From Cenococcum geophilum 1.58 (lineage: Eukaryota; Ascomycota; Dothideomycetes; Gloniales; Gloniaceae): DNA of 64,000 nt. Every line of letters begins with the position of its first letter. Position 1 is the stretch's first letter. The stretch lies in assembly GCA_001692895.1 (NCBI GenBank), contig KV748210.1, positions 558,001 through 622,000 on the forward strand. The letters run 5' to 3'. The translations under genes were made by a program, and so were the position numbers. This document shows, piece by piece, positions 53,650-64,000 of the stretch. The notes under the pieces are model-generated. The model worked only from the letters and a program-made list of their open reading frames with translations. It was not told the origin of the DNA and ran no database searches.

Positions 53650-56600
53650 AGTTTATTAACCACAATTATCCTTAATAAGCTAGAAGACTGGGAGCAATAG
53701 ATCTGGTAACTATAAGCCCTTATAGATTAGTAAATTTGGGCCTACGTTAACCTAGCTATAGAAGCACCTTAAGAAGGTTTACTTAAAAAACCACCTTTTC
53801 TAAAGGTTATAGACTTTAATAAAAATGCGACCTTATATATATAGCTCTTAATAAATTAATAGAGAGCGTATAAGAATAGTAGATAATACTATAACTAAGA
53901 TATAAAGTACTTCCTGAAATAGGAAGAGTATCTACAACAAATACGCACCTAGATTACATCTATAGTATTAATTTAGAAGAAGCTACTGCTTAACCCTTCC
54001 TTAACCGTTAAAGAATGGCTATCTTAGTTAAAGGAGAATATAGAACCTATCTTATCGTTTATTAGGAAGAAGGTATAATACCAGTATATAGAAGCCCTTA
54101 AGGGGTTTAAATAGTTGTTAAAATTAAACCAATGGCTAGATTAATAGGAATATATAATAGTACTAGGAGAGAAGTATAAGATCCCTTAAATATTAGAAGG
54201 AATCTAGCTTTAAGATTTAGTAGATGTTATTTAACCTTTTAGCGACGCCTACTATATAAAGTATACTACCGAGTTAAATGACCCTTAGAAGTTAAGATCT
54301 TCTGAATACTATAGAGTAGCAAAGGAGCTGTAAGAAGGACTTATAAGACCCTTAAAGAAAGCCAATACTACTATAAGGGGGAGTACCTTTAATGCAGACT
54401 TCGTAGAGCAAGCTATTAAGGATTACTCTAATACTACTAAAGGCTTATAAAGAAAGACCTTGGTACGCACTAGTTGCTTAAAGAGAGCTGGGTTACTAGT
54501 TAAGGAGACGTCCTAAAAGAAACCTATACCTAAGTGCTTAGCGTGCAAAAGACGAGGACATTTACTTTAGGACTATTAGTGTTTATTTAAAGAGAAGAGA
54601 CCTATAGGAGTTATAATTAAAGAGAATCGCATTAATAGGGTACTAAAGAAGGTATAAGGGAATAAGGATCTTACTAACTAAGTTATAAAGATTAGACTTA
54701 AAGAATAAGAAGACGAGGCTTAATAATAATAGGATAAGAAGAGTTATAAGATAGTTAAGATTAAGGGAGAAGCTAATATAATATTCTTAGAATTATATTA
54801 TACTAGTTAACTCCATCTATTAAAGCTATTAATTATCCTTAATTTAGGAACTACTCTCTATATCTTTAATAATCTCTCTTGTTTCTATAACTTAAGGAAA
54901 GCTCTAAGATATAAATATGTTATTACCGGCAGCTCACAAGTGCCTATACTAGGCTACGGCGATATTACCGTCTAAGTCACAAAACCAGACAAGAGTAAGG
55001 GAACCCTACGTCTTAAGGACGTTACCTTTTGTATGGACTTTAATACAAATCTAGTGTTGTTTTGTCTACTTTAAAAATAAGGGTACTACTAGGACAATAA
55101 AGAAGACAACAATCTTCTTATTTAAAAGGATAATATAATCCTATATTAAATAGAAGAATATTATGGATAATAGACTATTAAATACGTCCAATTAGGAAAC
55201 TTAAAATCCGCATTTAATATTAGCTATTTAATGCGCCGTCGATGGAAGCGGATATTATTAAGAGACGCTTATCTAGATTTAAAAGGTAATGTATATCTAT
55301 AGTATCTACGTCTAGGATATCTAGGACCTATAAGCCTTTATTATTTAGGTATTAACGCTTTAGGAGTTAAGCTTTAAGGCCCTAAGATAACGGAATATTA
55401 ATATTGCAGTCTCGCTAAAATTAAGCGTTAGGTCTTAAGAAGGTTCTTAAAATAGAATATTAATAAACCTTATTTTAACCTCTATATTAACTAGACTAAC
55501 CTTAAGAAAGCGCATACTAGATTTATACAAGTTATGCTTATCTACAACACCTTCTTAGGAAGAACCTTCCCGTATTTTATAACGACGTATAGTAAGGAGA
55601 AGGAGACACTATAAGTACTTAAAGACTTTATCTAATAGATTCGTCTAAGGTATAACCTTAAAGTTAACACTATTAGATCAGATAACGAGCTAGGGAGAAG
55701 AAGAACCCTTAAATAGCTATAGACCCAAGGGATTATATTTAAGCCTTTGGCGCTATATACCTAAGTATAGAATAGTACCGCCGAACGCTTAGGGGGTGTA
55801 ATTATTAAGAGAGCATAAGTAATAAGAATTGCTGCTAATCTACTATATGACCTATAGAATGAAATAGTTAACTATATAGTCTACCTTTGAGATTAAACGC
55901 CACGGGAAAGCAACGGTTAGAAATCGCTATATGAGAGGTTCTATACCTTCCTAGCTAATAAGAGATTAAAAAAGCCGCAACTGGCGCACCTAAAAGCCTA
56001 CGGCTGTAGGGTGTATGTGATAACGTTGGACGCCTAGCTGAAGAAGAAAAGGCTGAGTAAGCTAGATCCGCGAGCCCATATTGGCTACCTTGTTAGCTAT
56101 AACTCTACTAATATCTATAGGATCTGGATCCCCTATAAAGGTATCGTCATCTCTACTAGGGACGTTATCTTTAATAAAAAGATGTTCTTTAACGGTAAGT
56201 AAACGGATATCTTAAAGGATTTATACGCCGAATTAGAAATACTAATTAAGAAGATTTAACTTCCTAATAGCCTAACTAAGAATGAGGTTCTTCTAGAAGA
56301 TAATAAAGAAGTATTTAAACCGTTAATTTAAGAGGAAGACGACGACGTTAATAAGCCAGTTTAAACCTTTAATGAGTTAGCAGATCTTAAGCTTGTAAGA
56401 GCTCTTAAAGATATATATTATACGCTACCTCTAATAGAAGAAGATAAAGAATCTCTATGTGCCTTTTACGTTAAGTATCCTACGAAGTTAGATATATAAG
56501 ATACTAATTAAGACGTTACTTATTAAGCAGGAGATGCGTTTAATACTTAGGGGGTGCTTAACGACTTAGTTAAAGACTTATTTAAGAAAGCCGGCGATTA

Positions 56601-58512
56601 TAGGTTTAAAGACTTTATTACTAAAAGGATCACTTTAGCCTATTACGGCGCCTTCTTAGCAGGAAGGAAGTTTAACCTTAATAGTTGACTTAACGATAGT
56701 AAGCTAAAATTAGGCAGAATATGTGATGTTAGATTATATAGGAAGAATTTACCTCCGCTACCTTAGTTAATCCGCAACCTTAATATATATCCTTTTTAAG
56801 ATTAGTTTTAAGAAGCTTAGCGAGCTTATCTCTAATCTTATTATTAAATGAGGTCGTTTTAAGAAATAGATAAGAAGTATATAAAGGGATAGTAGGTCCT
56901 TAGCTTAATATAGGTGTTTGTCTATAAGACGGATAAGTACGGATTTCTCTAGAAATATAAGGCACGCTTAGTAGTTTGTGGAAATTAATAGGCCCTAGGA
57001 GACCTACCTATAAGAGCTACTATATTAGCTAGTACGACCTTCTAAACCCTTATAGCGATTACCGCAAAATTTAACCTAGAGATAACATAGATAGATACAG
57101 TTAATGCGTTTGTTTATTGCGATCTCGACGAGGTCGTCTATATAAAGCTACCGCTAGGGTTTAATAAAGGAAAAATAGATAAAGTACTGCGCTTAAGAAA
57201 AGCCCTATACGGACTATAATGATTACCACTGTTATGGCAGAAGAATCTTATAAGCTTGTTGAACGAATTAGGTTTTAAAGAGGTACCTTAGGAGCCGTGT
57301 GTTATGCTAAAAGGTAGAATAGTTATCTTCTTCTACGTTAACGATATTGTCTTCTGCTACTAAAAGATAGATAAGAAGAAAGCTTAAGAAGCAATTAAGA
57401 AGCTAAGCAAGGAATACTAGATAAGTACCCTTAGTAAGCTAAAATGGTTCCTAGGAATCTACGTGCTATGTGATTATAGCTAGAGGCTCCTATGGCTATC
57501 CTAGGAAGCCTATATAGAGAAGATAGCTAATTAGTATAAGATAGATCTTAAAGGGCGTCTTTTAGATACTCCTATAGCAGAATTAGAACTCCTCCCTACT
57601 AATCACCAATTAATCTATCCGACGCGTCCGTCCCCTAATATAGACCTATTAGTCCGTCCTATATCCCTACCAGCCTCTATAATACTATATTAGAGAAAAT
57701 TGGGTTTAGTACTCTATATAGCTACTACAACGCGTCCGGATATTGCCTTTGCAGTATTATGGCTGGTAAGGTTTAATTAGAACCCAAGCTAAGAGCATTA
57801 TTGAGCGGTAGATAGAGTTATCCAGTACCTATATAGCATAAGAAGTAGAGCAATCTGCTATGGAGGAGATAAGGAAGGAATAAATAGTAGAGGGAGAAAC
57901 AAAGGAATACGCGATAAAGGACGAGACAACGGAAGAGATGGTGCGCAATTATTTATCTATATTAGCGACGTATTATTTATGGACAACTCCGTTAATAGAA
58001 AGAGCTTATAAGGATATATTATAAAGCTATTTAGGGGGCTAATTGCCTAGAGAGCAAATAAGCAGGGTATGGTTACAACGTTAAGCATAGAAGCTAAGTT
58101 GTTAGCCCTATTACAGATAATAAAGAAAGCTATCTTTATTAGTAGGCTGTTTAAAGCAATAACGCTACACCTAAACGAGCCCTTAATTATTAAATGCGAC
58201 AATATCTAGACGCTCTAACTGATTATAAAAGACACGGCAAAGCTAATTACAAAGCTCTGACACGTTAATATCTATTAATATTGGCTACGTCAGGAATACG
58301 CAATAAGATAAGTATAATTTTAATAGATAGTAATAAAGGAGATAATTGCTAATAGACTTACGAAGGCCCTGCCTAAGCAGAGGTTTTAAAGCTTTGTTAA
58401 TATAATCGGAATAGTAGATATTAAGGAGCGGCTGAATAAGGAAAAGCAACTAAAGGACCTAAGGGATAGTATTAGAGCAAGACGGAAGGATTTAGATGAG
58501 ATTACGGTTTAA
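53650..58512 (+). pseudogene. Copia-3 gag-pol polyprotein, RIP-inactivated
   Basis: One frame runs from about 53650 to TAA 58510-58512 (about 1620 codons) with RIP-type stops and no frameshift. Gag has LEDWE-IW near 53680 and a zinc knuckle at about 54536-54580 (CLACKRRGHL, last Cys reads Tyr). Protease LDSGT reads LNLGT near 54840. The integrase core is at about 55470-55800, with first Asp lost, SDNELG kept near 55680 and the STAERLGG Glu kept. RT runs about 57040-57400 with VVYIKLPLGF near 57135 and the YVDD box read Y-V-N-D at 57334-57345. RNase H runs about 57720-58370: TRPDIAFAV, then LTKALPKQ near the end. Confidence 0.9.
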
Positions 58513-58532
58513 TTAACGCATTAATAAGCACA

Positions 58533-58681
58533 AGAAGGGTCGCTAAGGCGCTAGCCGTAAGCGAGCCAATAGCGATTTTCTATCCCGGGGATGGAAAATC
58601 CTAATTAGTTGGCAGAAGTTGGCAGAATTTGGCAGGAAGATAGTTAGCTTTAACCTTAAAGAGCTCGAAGCTAAGGGGGTG
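58533..58681 (+). other. Copia-3 3' noncoding region with hairpin module and purine tract
   Basis: GTCGCTAAGGCGCTAG, the hairpin (58564-58610), three 10-bp GGCAGAATTT units (58611-58636), a GTTAGCTTTAACC segment, and the polypurine tract GAAGCTAAGGGGGTG next to the LTR. Confidence 0.8.
58564..58610. repeat. Conserved hairpin, copy 3
   Basis: Outer arms AGCCAAT and ATTAGTT, inner arms GATTTTCTATCCC and GGGATGGAAAATC around one base. Same structure as 17323-17369, but on the opposite side relative to the sense of its host element. Confidence 0.87.
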
Positions 58682-58867
58682 TGTCAGATAATCTGTATTC
58701 TCTAGAGGCGTAGACCGTGCATGAGTTACGAGCATAAGTCACGTGTAGTGTAAACCTCTTTATCTAAGCCCGAGGGCCCTAGGTCTAAGGTCAATTAACC
58801 TCAAGATAAGATTATCAATCAATTAACCCATTTCATTAATAAACAGCTTAATACGAGCTTCGTGACA
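58682..58867 (+). repeat. Copia-3 3' LTR
   Basis: Partner of 52971-53156, ending CTTCGTGACA. Less RIP-mutated in its last 80 bp than the 5' copy. Confidence 0.92.
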
Positions 58868-58872
58868 GAAAT

Positions 58873-59250
58873 ACTATAGGACTCTAAAAGATCGCGTAGA
58901 TATTCTAGTAAAGGCTAAAATAAAGGAAGGTTTATATTGCCGTATTTATAGTAGGCTTTAAACCGTAGATTACTAGGCGGTAATATATTAATACGTTTAT
59001 TAACCCAATATAGGGCCGCGTAGAAGTTGTAGGTAATGTCTATAGGACCGAGATCTAGCTACTCCGTAATATAGCGGATTATAGTAATAAAACCACAATC
59101 TAGCTGCTCCGCAATAGGGCAGACTATAGTAATAGGCCTAATATCTAACTGGCCCGTAATAGGGCGGACTATAGTAGGTCGCGGCTAGATTAATACGGGC
59201 GGTATAAGGAGGCGGGAAGTAGAGGGAGAAGCAGCGGCGGAGTTCGTAGC
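58873..59250 (-). pseudogene. Helitron Rep-helicase, N-terminal part
   Basis: The minus strand continues the Helitron coding region right of Copia-3, with ALYWVNKRI (the ALHW.NE.. segment of Helitron N-termini) near 58985 and NFYAAL before it. Three 45-bp in-frame repeats (59053-59187; 15-residue unit ending LD.G.I) precede it. Confidence 0.72.
59053..59187 (-). repeat. Three 45-bp in-frame repeats in Helitron N-terminus
   Basis: Tandem units beginning ATCTAGCT(A/G)CTCCG on the + strand. The period is a multiple of three, so the repeat expanded within the coding frame. Confidence 0.75.
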
Positions 59251-59795
59251 TATAGTTTAGTTTATAGGCTGCGGAGGGTCCGCTAAAGGTCGTTATTAGG
59301 ACCGTCCCTTTCTTTTCTCCTATATATAGAGTTAGAAAGGCAGTAAGTAAAAAAAGAGAATAAAAAGAATTAACCCTATAAAATTTATAGGTCTTATACG
59401 GAGCTCTTTAGCGGGTTAGTATAAAGTTAGCGAAAGGGCGAGTTTATAGGTGTTACAAAATATACAATTAAAAGGCATTTAGGTAGTAGGGAGGGAGTAT
59501 AGTAGGTAGGGTAGTAATATATAGAAGATATTTAAGCAGTAAGGGGTAGAAAGAGGTTATAAGGTTGCAAATTTAATAGGGTAGCACGTAAGGTAGCACG
59601 TCCCCTTATTATATAACCTGAACCAATTTTTAACTAATTAGAACCTTAGGTTTAACCCAAACTCAATATATATTAGATAGCCTGCTCGCCTTCTCCCTAC
59701 ACTTCCTCCCTTTACCACCCTCGTTCTACTTCCTCTCTCTTTCCCTTTATTATCCTTATTCTACTTTCTTTCCCAAAATTTAATCCTTATTTATA
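59251..59795. other. Intergenic; pyrimidine-rich leader before the recombinase relic
   Basis: No gene. GTAGCACGTAAG and GTAGCACGTCCC form a close direct repeat at about 59582-59603. From about 59675 to 59775 the + strand is CT-rich, as often seen upstream of fungal start codons, and leads to the ATG at 59796. Confidence 0.4.
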
Positions 59796-61255
59796 ATGCT
59801 TACCTTACCTATTTAGCAAACTCGCCGTTGCTAGAATGGTAGTATACCTATTAAAGTAGCTGCTCTAGCTTACAGGACGGAGAAGAGAGGAGCACTCTAC
59901 GCCGCCGCCGTTTATTAAAACTTAAATTTATAACTTTAAAGTCTAGACTTAGATATAGACAACGATCTAAATATATATATTTATTTAGAAGATAGTATAG
60001 ATTTAAATTCTAGAGAATTAGATACGGAATTAAATGCGGAATTAGATATAGAATTAGATACGGAGTCTAATATAGAGTTAAATGCGGGATTAAACGTAGA
60101 ATTAGACTCTAAAGCTAAGGAAATACTAAAAGACATTACTAAATTAGGAGAGGAGGGACCTACGAAACTAAGCTATACTTCTTATACTAAGAAACTATAG
60201 AAGAGGGAAGGCGAAATTTGGGAGATATAAATTATAAAAAATTCCGCTAACTTATTATTACACCCTCTAATTACTATAAACTAGGTACTGCCTAAAAATA
60301 AAAAAAAACCCTAAAAAACCATAAACGGTTAGCTACGTAAATACGCCCTAATGGTATTTAAAGCATATCTTTACTAACAGAAGAGAAATTTTTAAATTAA
60401 GAAGGAGAGCTTAATGCGAAGCTATTAAAAACGAATTAGTATATAATATAGACCTTATACGCCATTAAATGGACAGTAATGTCCTTAATAATATTTATAA
60501 TATAAGTTTATACCCCTTTTTTAAGGTAGGCTAATAGATATAGAAGTAGATCTTAAGCCTTAAGCTTAATAAGTTGCAAAAGGAAAAATACGCTATATTC
60601 GTCTAAGACCTTTATACTATCCTCTACGCTCTCTAAATTAATAATACTAAGCTACTCTATAGCTTTATTTAAGTCTAAATTTCACTTCTTCTCCTACTTA
60701 GCGTAGCTATAGCTATAAGACTAGGCGCTCTAGTGGAAAGCGTTAGTGCTAAAGGTAGTAACAAAGCCATCTAGTTTAAGAATATTAACATTATAGTTAT
60801 TTATAGTAAGAAATACTCTAATAAAAGTACGGTTGTGGTAAATATAAACCTAGAACATATTAAGAATAAAAAAAAGGATAGTAAACTATAAGCTTTATAC
60901 TGTATCTAAATAATATATCTTACTAACTATAAATCTATAGAAAGAAATTTACCTTCTATCTAGAAGACCTTCTTATATTCTATATTATTTTATATATCTT
61001 AGCTATTAACGTTAGTTAAGATGCATTCTAAGATAGCTTTATAAGTATTTAAGATATCTTTAACCTTTAAGGTACCGGCGTACCGCGATATACTATATAT
61101 TAGGTAGAAGGACGAAGTACTAGATTAGCTATTCTTCTATAACGTTAGCTATATAACTAGGGGTAGCAATATTATAAAAGAAAAGGCCTTTCTATACGCT
61201 AAATACTGTAATATATTTATACGCCTAGGGCTTATTACTAGGTTTAAGGAGGCAC
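59796..61255 (+). pseudogene. DUF3435-type tyrosine recombinase relic, cut by Gypsy-5
   Basis: ATG 59796-59798 opens a frame with an acidic 24-bp repeat (60015-60110, ELDTELNA units). In another frame (an intron or indel lies between) the core domain is readable: LLLLSVAIAIRLGALVES (about 60685-60745), GSNKAI, TVVVNINLEHIKNKKKD (about 60830-60885), DIFNL.. and VPAYRDILYI (about 61050-61095), then DEVLD and KAFLYAKY, ending FKEA at 61255. This order matches fungal DUF3435 (FluG-domain) proteins, the superfamily of Starship captains. The box-I Arg is present. The C-terminal Arg and catalytic Tyr are absent, because a Gypsy LTR starts at 61256. Confidence 0.6.
60015..60110 (+). repeat. Four 24-bp in-frame acidic repeats
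   Basis: Tandem units encoding eight residues of ELDTELNA type, in frame with the ATG at 59796. Confidence 0.8.
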
Positions 61256-61679
61256 TATAACGGAACCTTATAGCAAGTACTACAATAGGCTCGTTATTAG
61301 GCTAGGTGTATAGGTAATGCAAATTAAAGTCAATAACGTAATAATAACTGGTGGAGTGGTTGCCTAATAGATTAACTTTAATTGTATTTTAAGAATTATT
61401 ATAAAAAAGGAACTATCTAGGTAGGGATTAAGGGTCCTTAAATACACAACCGTACTCCTATAAAATCCTTCTTATATATAATATACGTGTGCTTTATCTA
61501 CTCTATCGCGGATTATATAGATTCCGCAAATTATATAGATTACATTACGTGACTTCGGCTACTATTCCTCGTCATATAGCTCTACCGGCTCTATCCTAGA
61601 CTATACTTATATTAACTAACTAGCTTCTTCTAACTCTTCTTTAAGTAGTTATAATATTGTACTTAAAGCGTCTATAACA
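61256..61679 (-). repeat. Gypsy-5 3' LTR (424 bp)
   Basis: On the + strand it begins TATAACGGAACC (reverse of GGTTCCGTTATA) and ends TCTATAACA, giving TGTTATAGA...CGTTATA on the sense strand. It aligns with the Gypsy-3 and Gypsy-4 LTRs. The purine tract AAAGGAGGGAGATGG (minus strand) follows at 61680-61697. Confidence 0.82.
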
Positions 61680-62449
61680 CCATCTCCCTCCTTTTTATCT
61701 TTATCCTTAAAGATTTCTAATATCTCTAAGTTGTTTACTAGAGGTACAATATCCGTCTAATTAATTTAGTTAATATTATTGCTTATTATACCTAAAGCAA
61801 TTTCTTCTTCTTCTTCTACTACTACTTGTCGTATTCGTACTATAGTTACGATATTATCTCTTAGTAAGATTATACCGTTTCTATATTCTCGTTATTTAAA
61901 AGAGGGGCTAGTCTATATTATATTAGCAAACCTATCTTTATAATAACCGTCCTCTTACTTAAAGTATACTAAAGCGAATATTTATTTATCTTATAAAGTT
62001 TGCTCTATCTCTAATACTAAATATACATAACCTATTACTTTTAATGGTTGTTTAGTTTCCTGGCTAATTTATTTTAGGGTTTTATATTTAATCTACTGCT
62101 ACGTAGCTAGATAATAAACTATCTATTACTCTAGCAAAGTTACGCCGTTCTTATAATGCAAAATAGGAGGCTGCTAATACTTAGCAACGGGCTCTTAAGT
62201 CTTATCTTATAGCGTCTACTTAGTTAATCTATCTTAAGAAGGTTTATAAAAAGGTCCGTTTTAAAAAGTAAAAACTTATAAAATAGGGTTTATAGGAACT
62301 TAGTAATAAAAAAACGGATCCTCTTTTAGCTAAGAAGGAAACAGATCTAAGTAGTTTAGTAACTACTCTTCTTAGGTCCCCCTTAGGTAACTTATTCTTT
62401 AGCGATCCTTTTTTATTAATACTACCTAACCTAATCTCTTCTAATACTT

Positions 62450-64000
62450 CTATACCTTTCTTATAGTATTCTTTAGGTTCTCTAGTAGCTCCTAGGTAGT
62501 CTTATTATAGCCTATCTACTTTACCTTATACTATATTTTATTATTAACGTCCTTATAACTAATAACCTTTAAAACTTACTATTTATTTTCTTCTTATCCT
62601 CTATATATGTCTGCTTTATAAACTAGTGGCTTAATATTCCTATATACTAGCTTTAGTATTATAATATACTATATAGGGTAGATCTTTATTTTGGCTAGTA
62701 GGTTTAACTTAAATATAACTAGTAAAATCTTTTACTTAATTTTAAAAGGTCTTAGTCTAATATAGTCCAACTTCTTACTTAGTCGTTAACACTTAAAATT
62801 TTTATATAGTAGCTATATTTTATCTCCCTCTTTAAAATCTAATCCCTTAAATCTCTTAGTATTATAGTACTTTTTTTATTCTTTCTTATACCTTCTTTAC
62901 TAATTTTATAAGGTCTATATAAAGATTTATTAACGTCTTTATTCTTTCTTTAGCTATACTGCTTATTTTCTTTACTTATTATAGTAATAACAATATCCTT
63001 AGCTTATATCCATAATTTGCCTTAAATAGTAATATACTTATTCCTTCTTATAGCATTATATTATATACGAACTATATAACTAGTAGTAACGATACCCAAT
63101 TGTTTTATATTTAATTAATATAATATCTTAGATACTATTTTAGTATCTAATTTAATCTTTCCGTTTAACTATCTATCTGCAGATAATATACGGTAAAAGT
63201 TACTACTCTAACTTCTTATTCCACTAAGAATACCTCCTAAAATACTATTATAAATCTTAGATCTCTGTCTAATATAATCTTACTTAGTGCTCTATGCCTT
63301 ATAAATACTTCTTTAATATAGATTTTAGCAATATCTTCTGCTAATATTTTTTCTGTATATGCTATAAAGTATCCCTACTTTATAAGCTTATCTACTATTA
63401 CTAAAATCGCGTTATAATCTTGTCCGGTAATAGGGTCTCTTAACTTTAGTAACTTTATAATAAAGTTCTATAATATAACCTCCTATAGTCTCTCTAGTAT
63501 TTTAATAGGTTATAGCCCTCTATATAGCTTATGCCTTATTAGTTTATTTCTTTAGCAATCTAGGTATTCCTTTATAACTTTCCGTACTAAGCCCTAAATT
63601 CCGTTAATAATATACTCCTCTTAGAGTCTTAGCACTAGGCCTATAGCTCTATTATATCCTTAAGTTAATCCCTTATAGAAATCTTCTATAAATTATTCTG
63701 CTATGCTTTTTAGGATATACTTTATTTCTTAATTTTTATATATATCCGCTTATAGATCTTCTAGCTATGCTTTTAGAATTCTTTATACCTAAAAGCTTTT
63801 TAGTAACTTATAACTCTTTTCTAGTTCTTCTTAAGTTACTATAATCTTTAGATAATTATACCTAATTAATCTATCTATATCCTTTCGCAGTAAAGCCCTT
63901 AATGGCTTTCGTTATTTTATAATTTAGCTTTTTAACTTAAAGCATCTACTTATATATTATCTGTTTCCTTAGTATACTAAATCTTAAAATAGTATTCTAT
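62450..64000 (-). pseudogene. Gypsy-5 pol C-terminus: integrase and chromodomain
   Basis: The minus strand matches Gypsy-3 at about 38250-39500: integrase C-terminal region 62600-62900, core 63000-63600, zinc region to the right edge. RIP-type stops throughout. 61700-62450 is 3' noncoding with short repeats such as a TTC run near 61805-61820. Confidence 0.8.

Larger units (their letters stand above)
52971..58867 (+). mobile_element. Copia-3: complete Ty1/Copia retrotransposon (5.9 kb)
   Basis: LTRs of 186 bp at both ends (52971-53156 and 58682-58867), TGTCAG...GTGACA/GTAACA, with a perfect 5-bp TSD GAAAT (52966-52970 and 58868-58872). The Helitron frame continues on both sides. It has a primer-binding site, one long gag-pol frame, a hairpin module and a polypurine tract. 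All ends are exact. Confidence 0.94.
46193..59600 (-). mobile_element. Helitron (rolling-circle transposon), limits uncertain, split by Copia-3
   Basis: A minus-strand Rep-helicase is present from about 59250 to 48650, interrupted by Copia-3 with a GAAAT TSD. The 3' side is probably left of 48650; the hairpin/CTAA at 46193-46223 is one candidate end. No 5' TC end could be fixed. Helitrons move by rolling-circle replication and leave no TSD, so the ends need comparison with other copies. Confidence 0.6.
61256..64000 (-). mobile_element. Gypsy-5: Ty3/Gypsy retrotransposon, 3' part, runs off the window
   Basis: A minus-strand member of the Gypsy-3 family: LTR at 61256-61679, then the pol C-terminus reading leftwards. 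Only the 3' part is in the window. The bases before the LTR (GGCAC, 61251-61255) should reappear at its other end. Confidence 0.85.

Overview
The window is a block of fungal heterochromatin made almost entirely of nested, dead transposable elements. It shows the signature of repeat-induced point mutation (RIP): CpA and TpG are scarce, TpA is everywhere and CpG is kept. Coding frames are broken mainly by TAA and TAG where CAA, CAG or TGG would stand, seldom by frameshifts. ATG is rare for the same reason, so there are few ATG-started ORFs. This points to a filamentous ascomycete (Pezizomycotina) with strong CpA-type RIP. I see no rRNA, tRNA or ordinary host gene.

Layout. 1-3802: 3' part of a chromodomain Gypsy element (Gypsy-1, + strand), inserted in a Copia element (Copia-1, - strand, 3803 to about 8160). 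8169-24934: pieces of one minus-strand Gypsy (Gypsy-2), split by a full-length LINE (LINE-A, 8704-14253), a Fot1/pogo DNA transposon (14560-16383) and a complete Copia (Copia-2, 16935-22900). 24950-27000: a piggyBac transposase relic, then an unidentified RIP-broken reading frame (27000-27420) and a 217-bp LTR. 28499-40663: Gypsy-3 (+ strand) with both LTRs, itself carrying a 480-bp non-LTR insertion, a 3.7-kb short-LTR element with a gag-like frame but no recognised polymerase, and a solo LTR. 40664-46165: Gypsy-4 (- strand), carrying a 5'-truncated LINE (LINE-B). 46166-48650: a foldback element and triplet-repeat-rich sequence with a decayed acidic/coiled-coil ORF. 48650-59250: a Helitron Rep-helicase (- strand) split by a complete Copia (Copia-3, 52971-58867). 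59796-61255: a broken DUF3435-type tyrosine recombinase, cut by Gypsy-5 (- strand), which runs off the right edge.

Gypsy-2 to Gypsy-5 appear to be one family with LTRs of about 420 bp. Target-site duplications (TSDs) fix the insertion order for LINE-A, LINE-B, Copia-2, Copia-3, the short-LTR element, one solo LTR and the small non-LTR insertion.

The most unusual signals cut across element classes. A hairpin of about 47 bp, a CGGTTAAAGTT palindrome and a 10-bp-period GGCAGAATTT repeat recur in noncoding parts of Gypsy, Copia and the short-LTR element, in both orientations relative to the host element. RIP has also repeatedly changed catalytic aspartates to asparagine, including all three of the Fot1 DDD triad. 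Function names come from motifs read by eye; no database search was run.
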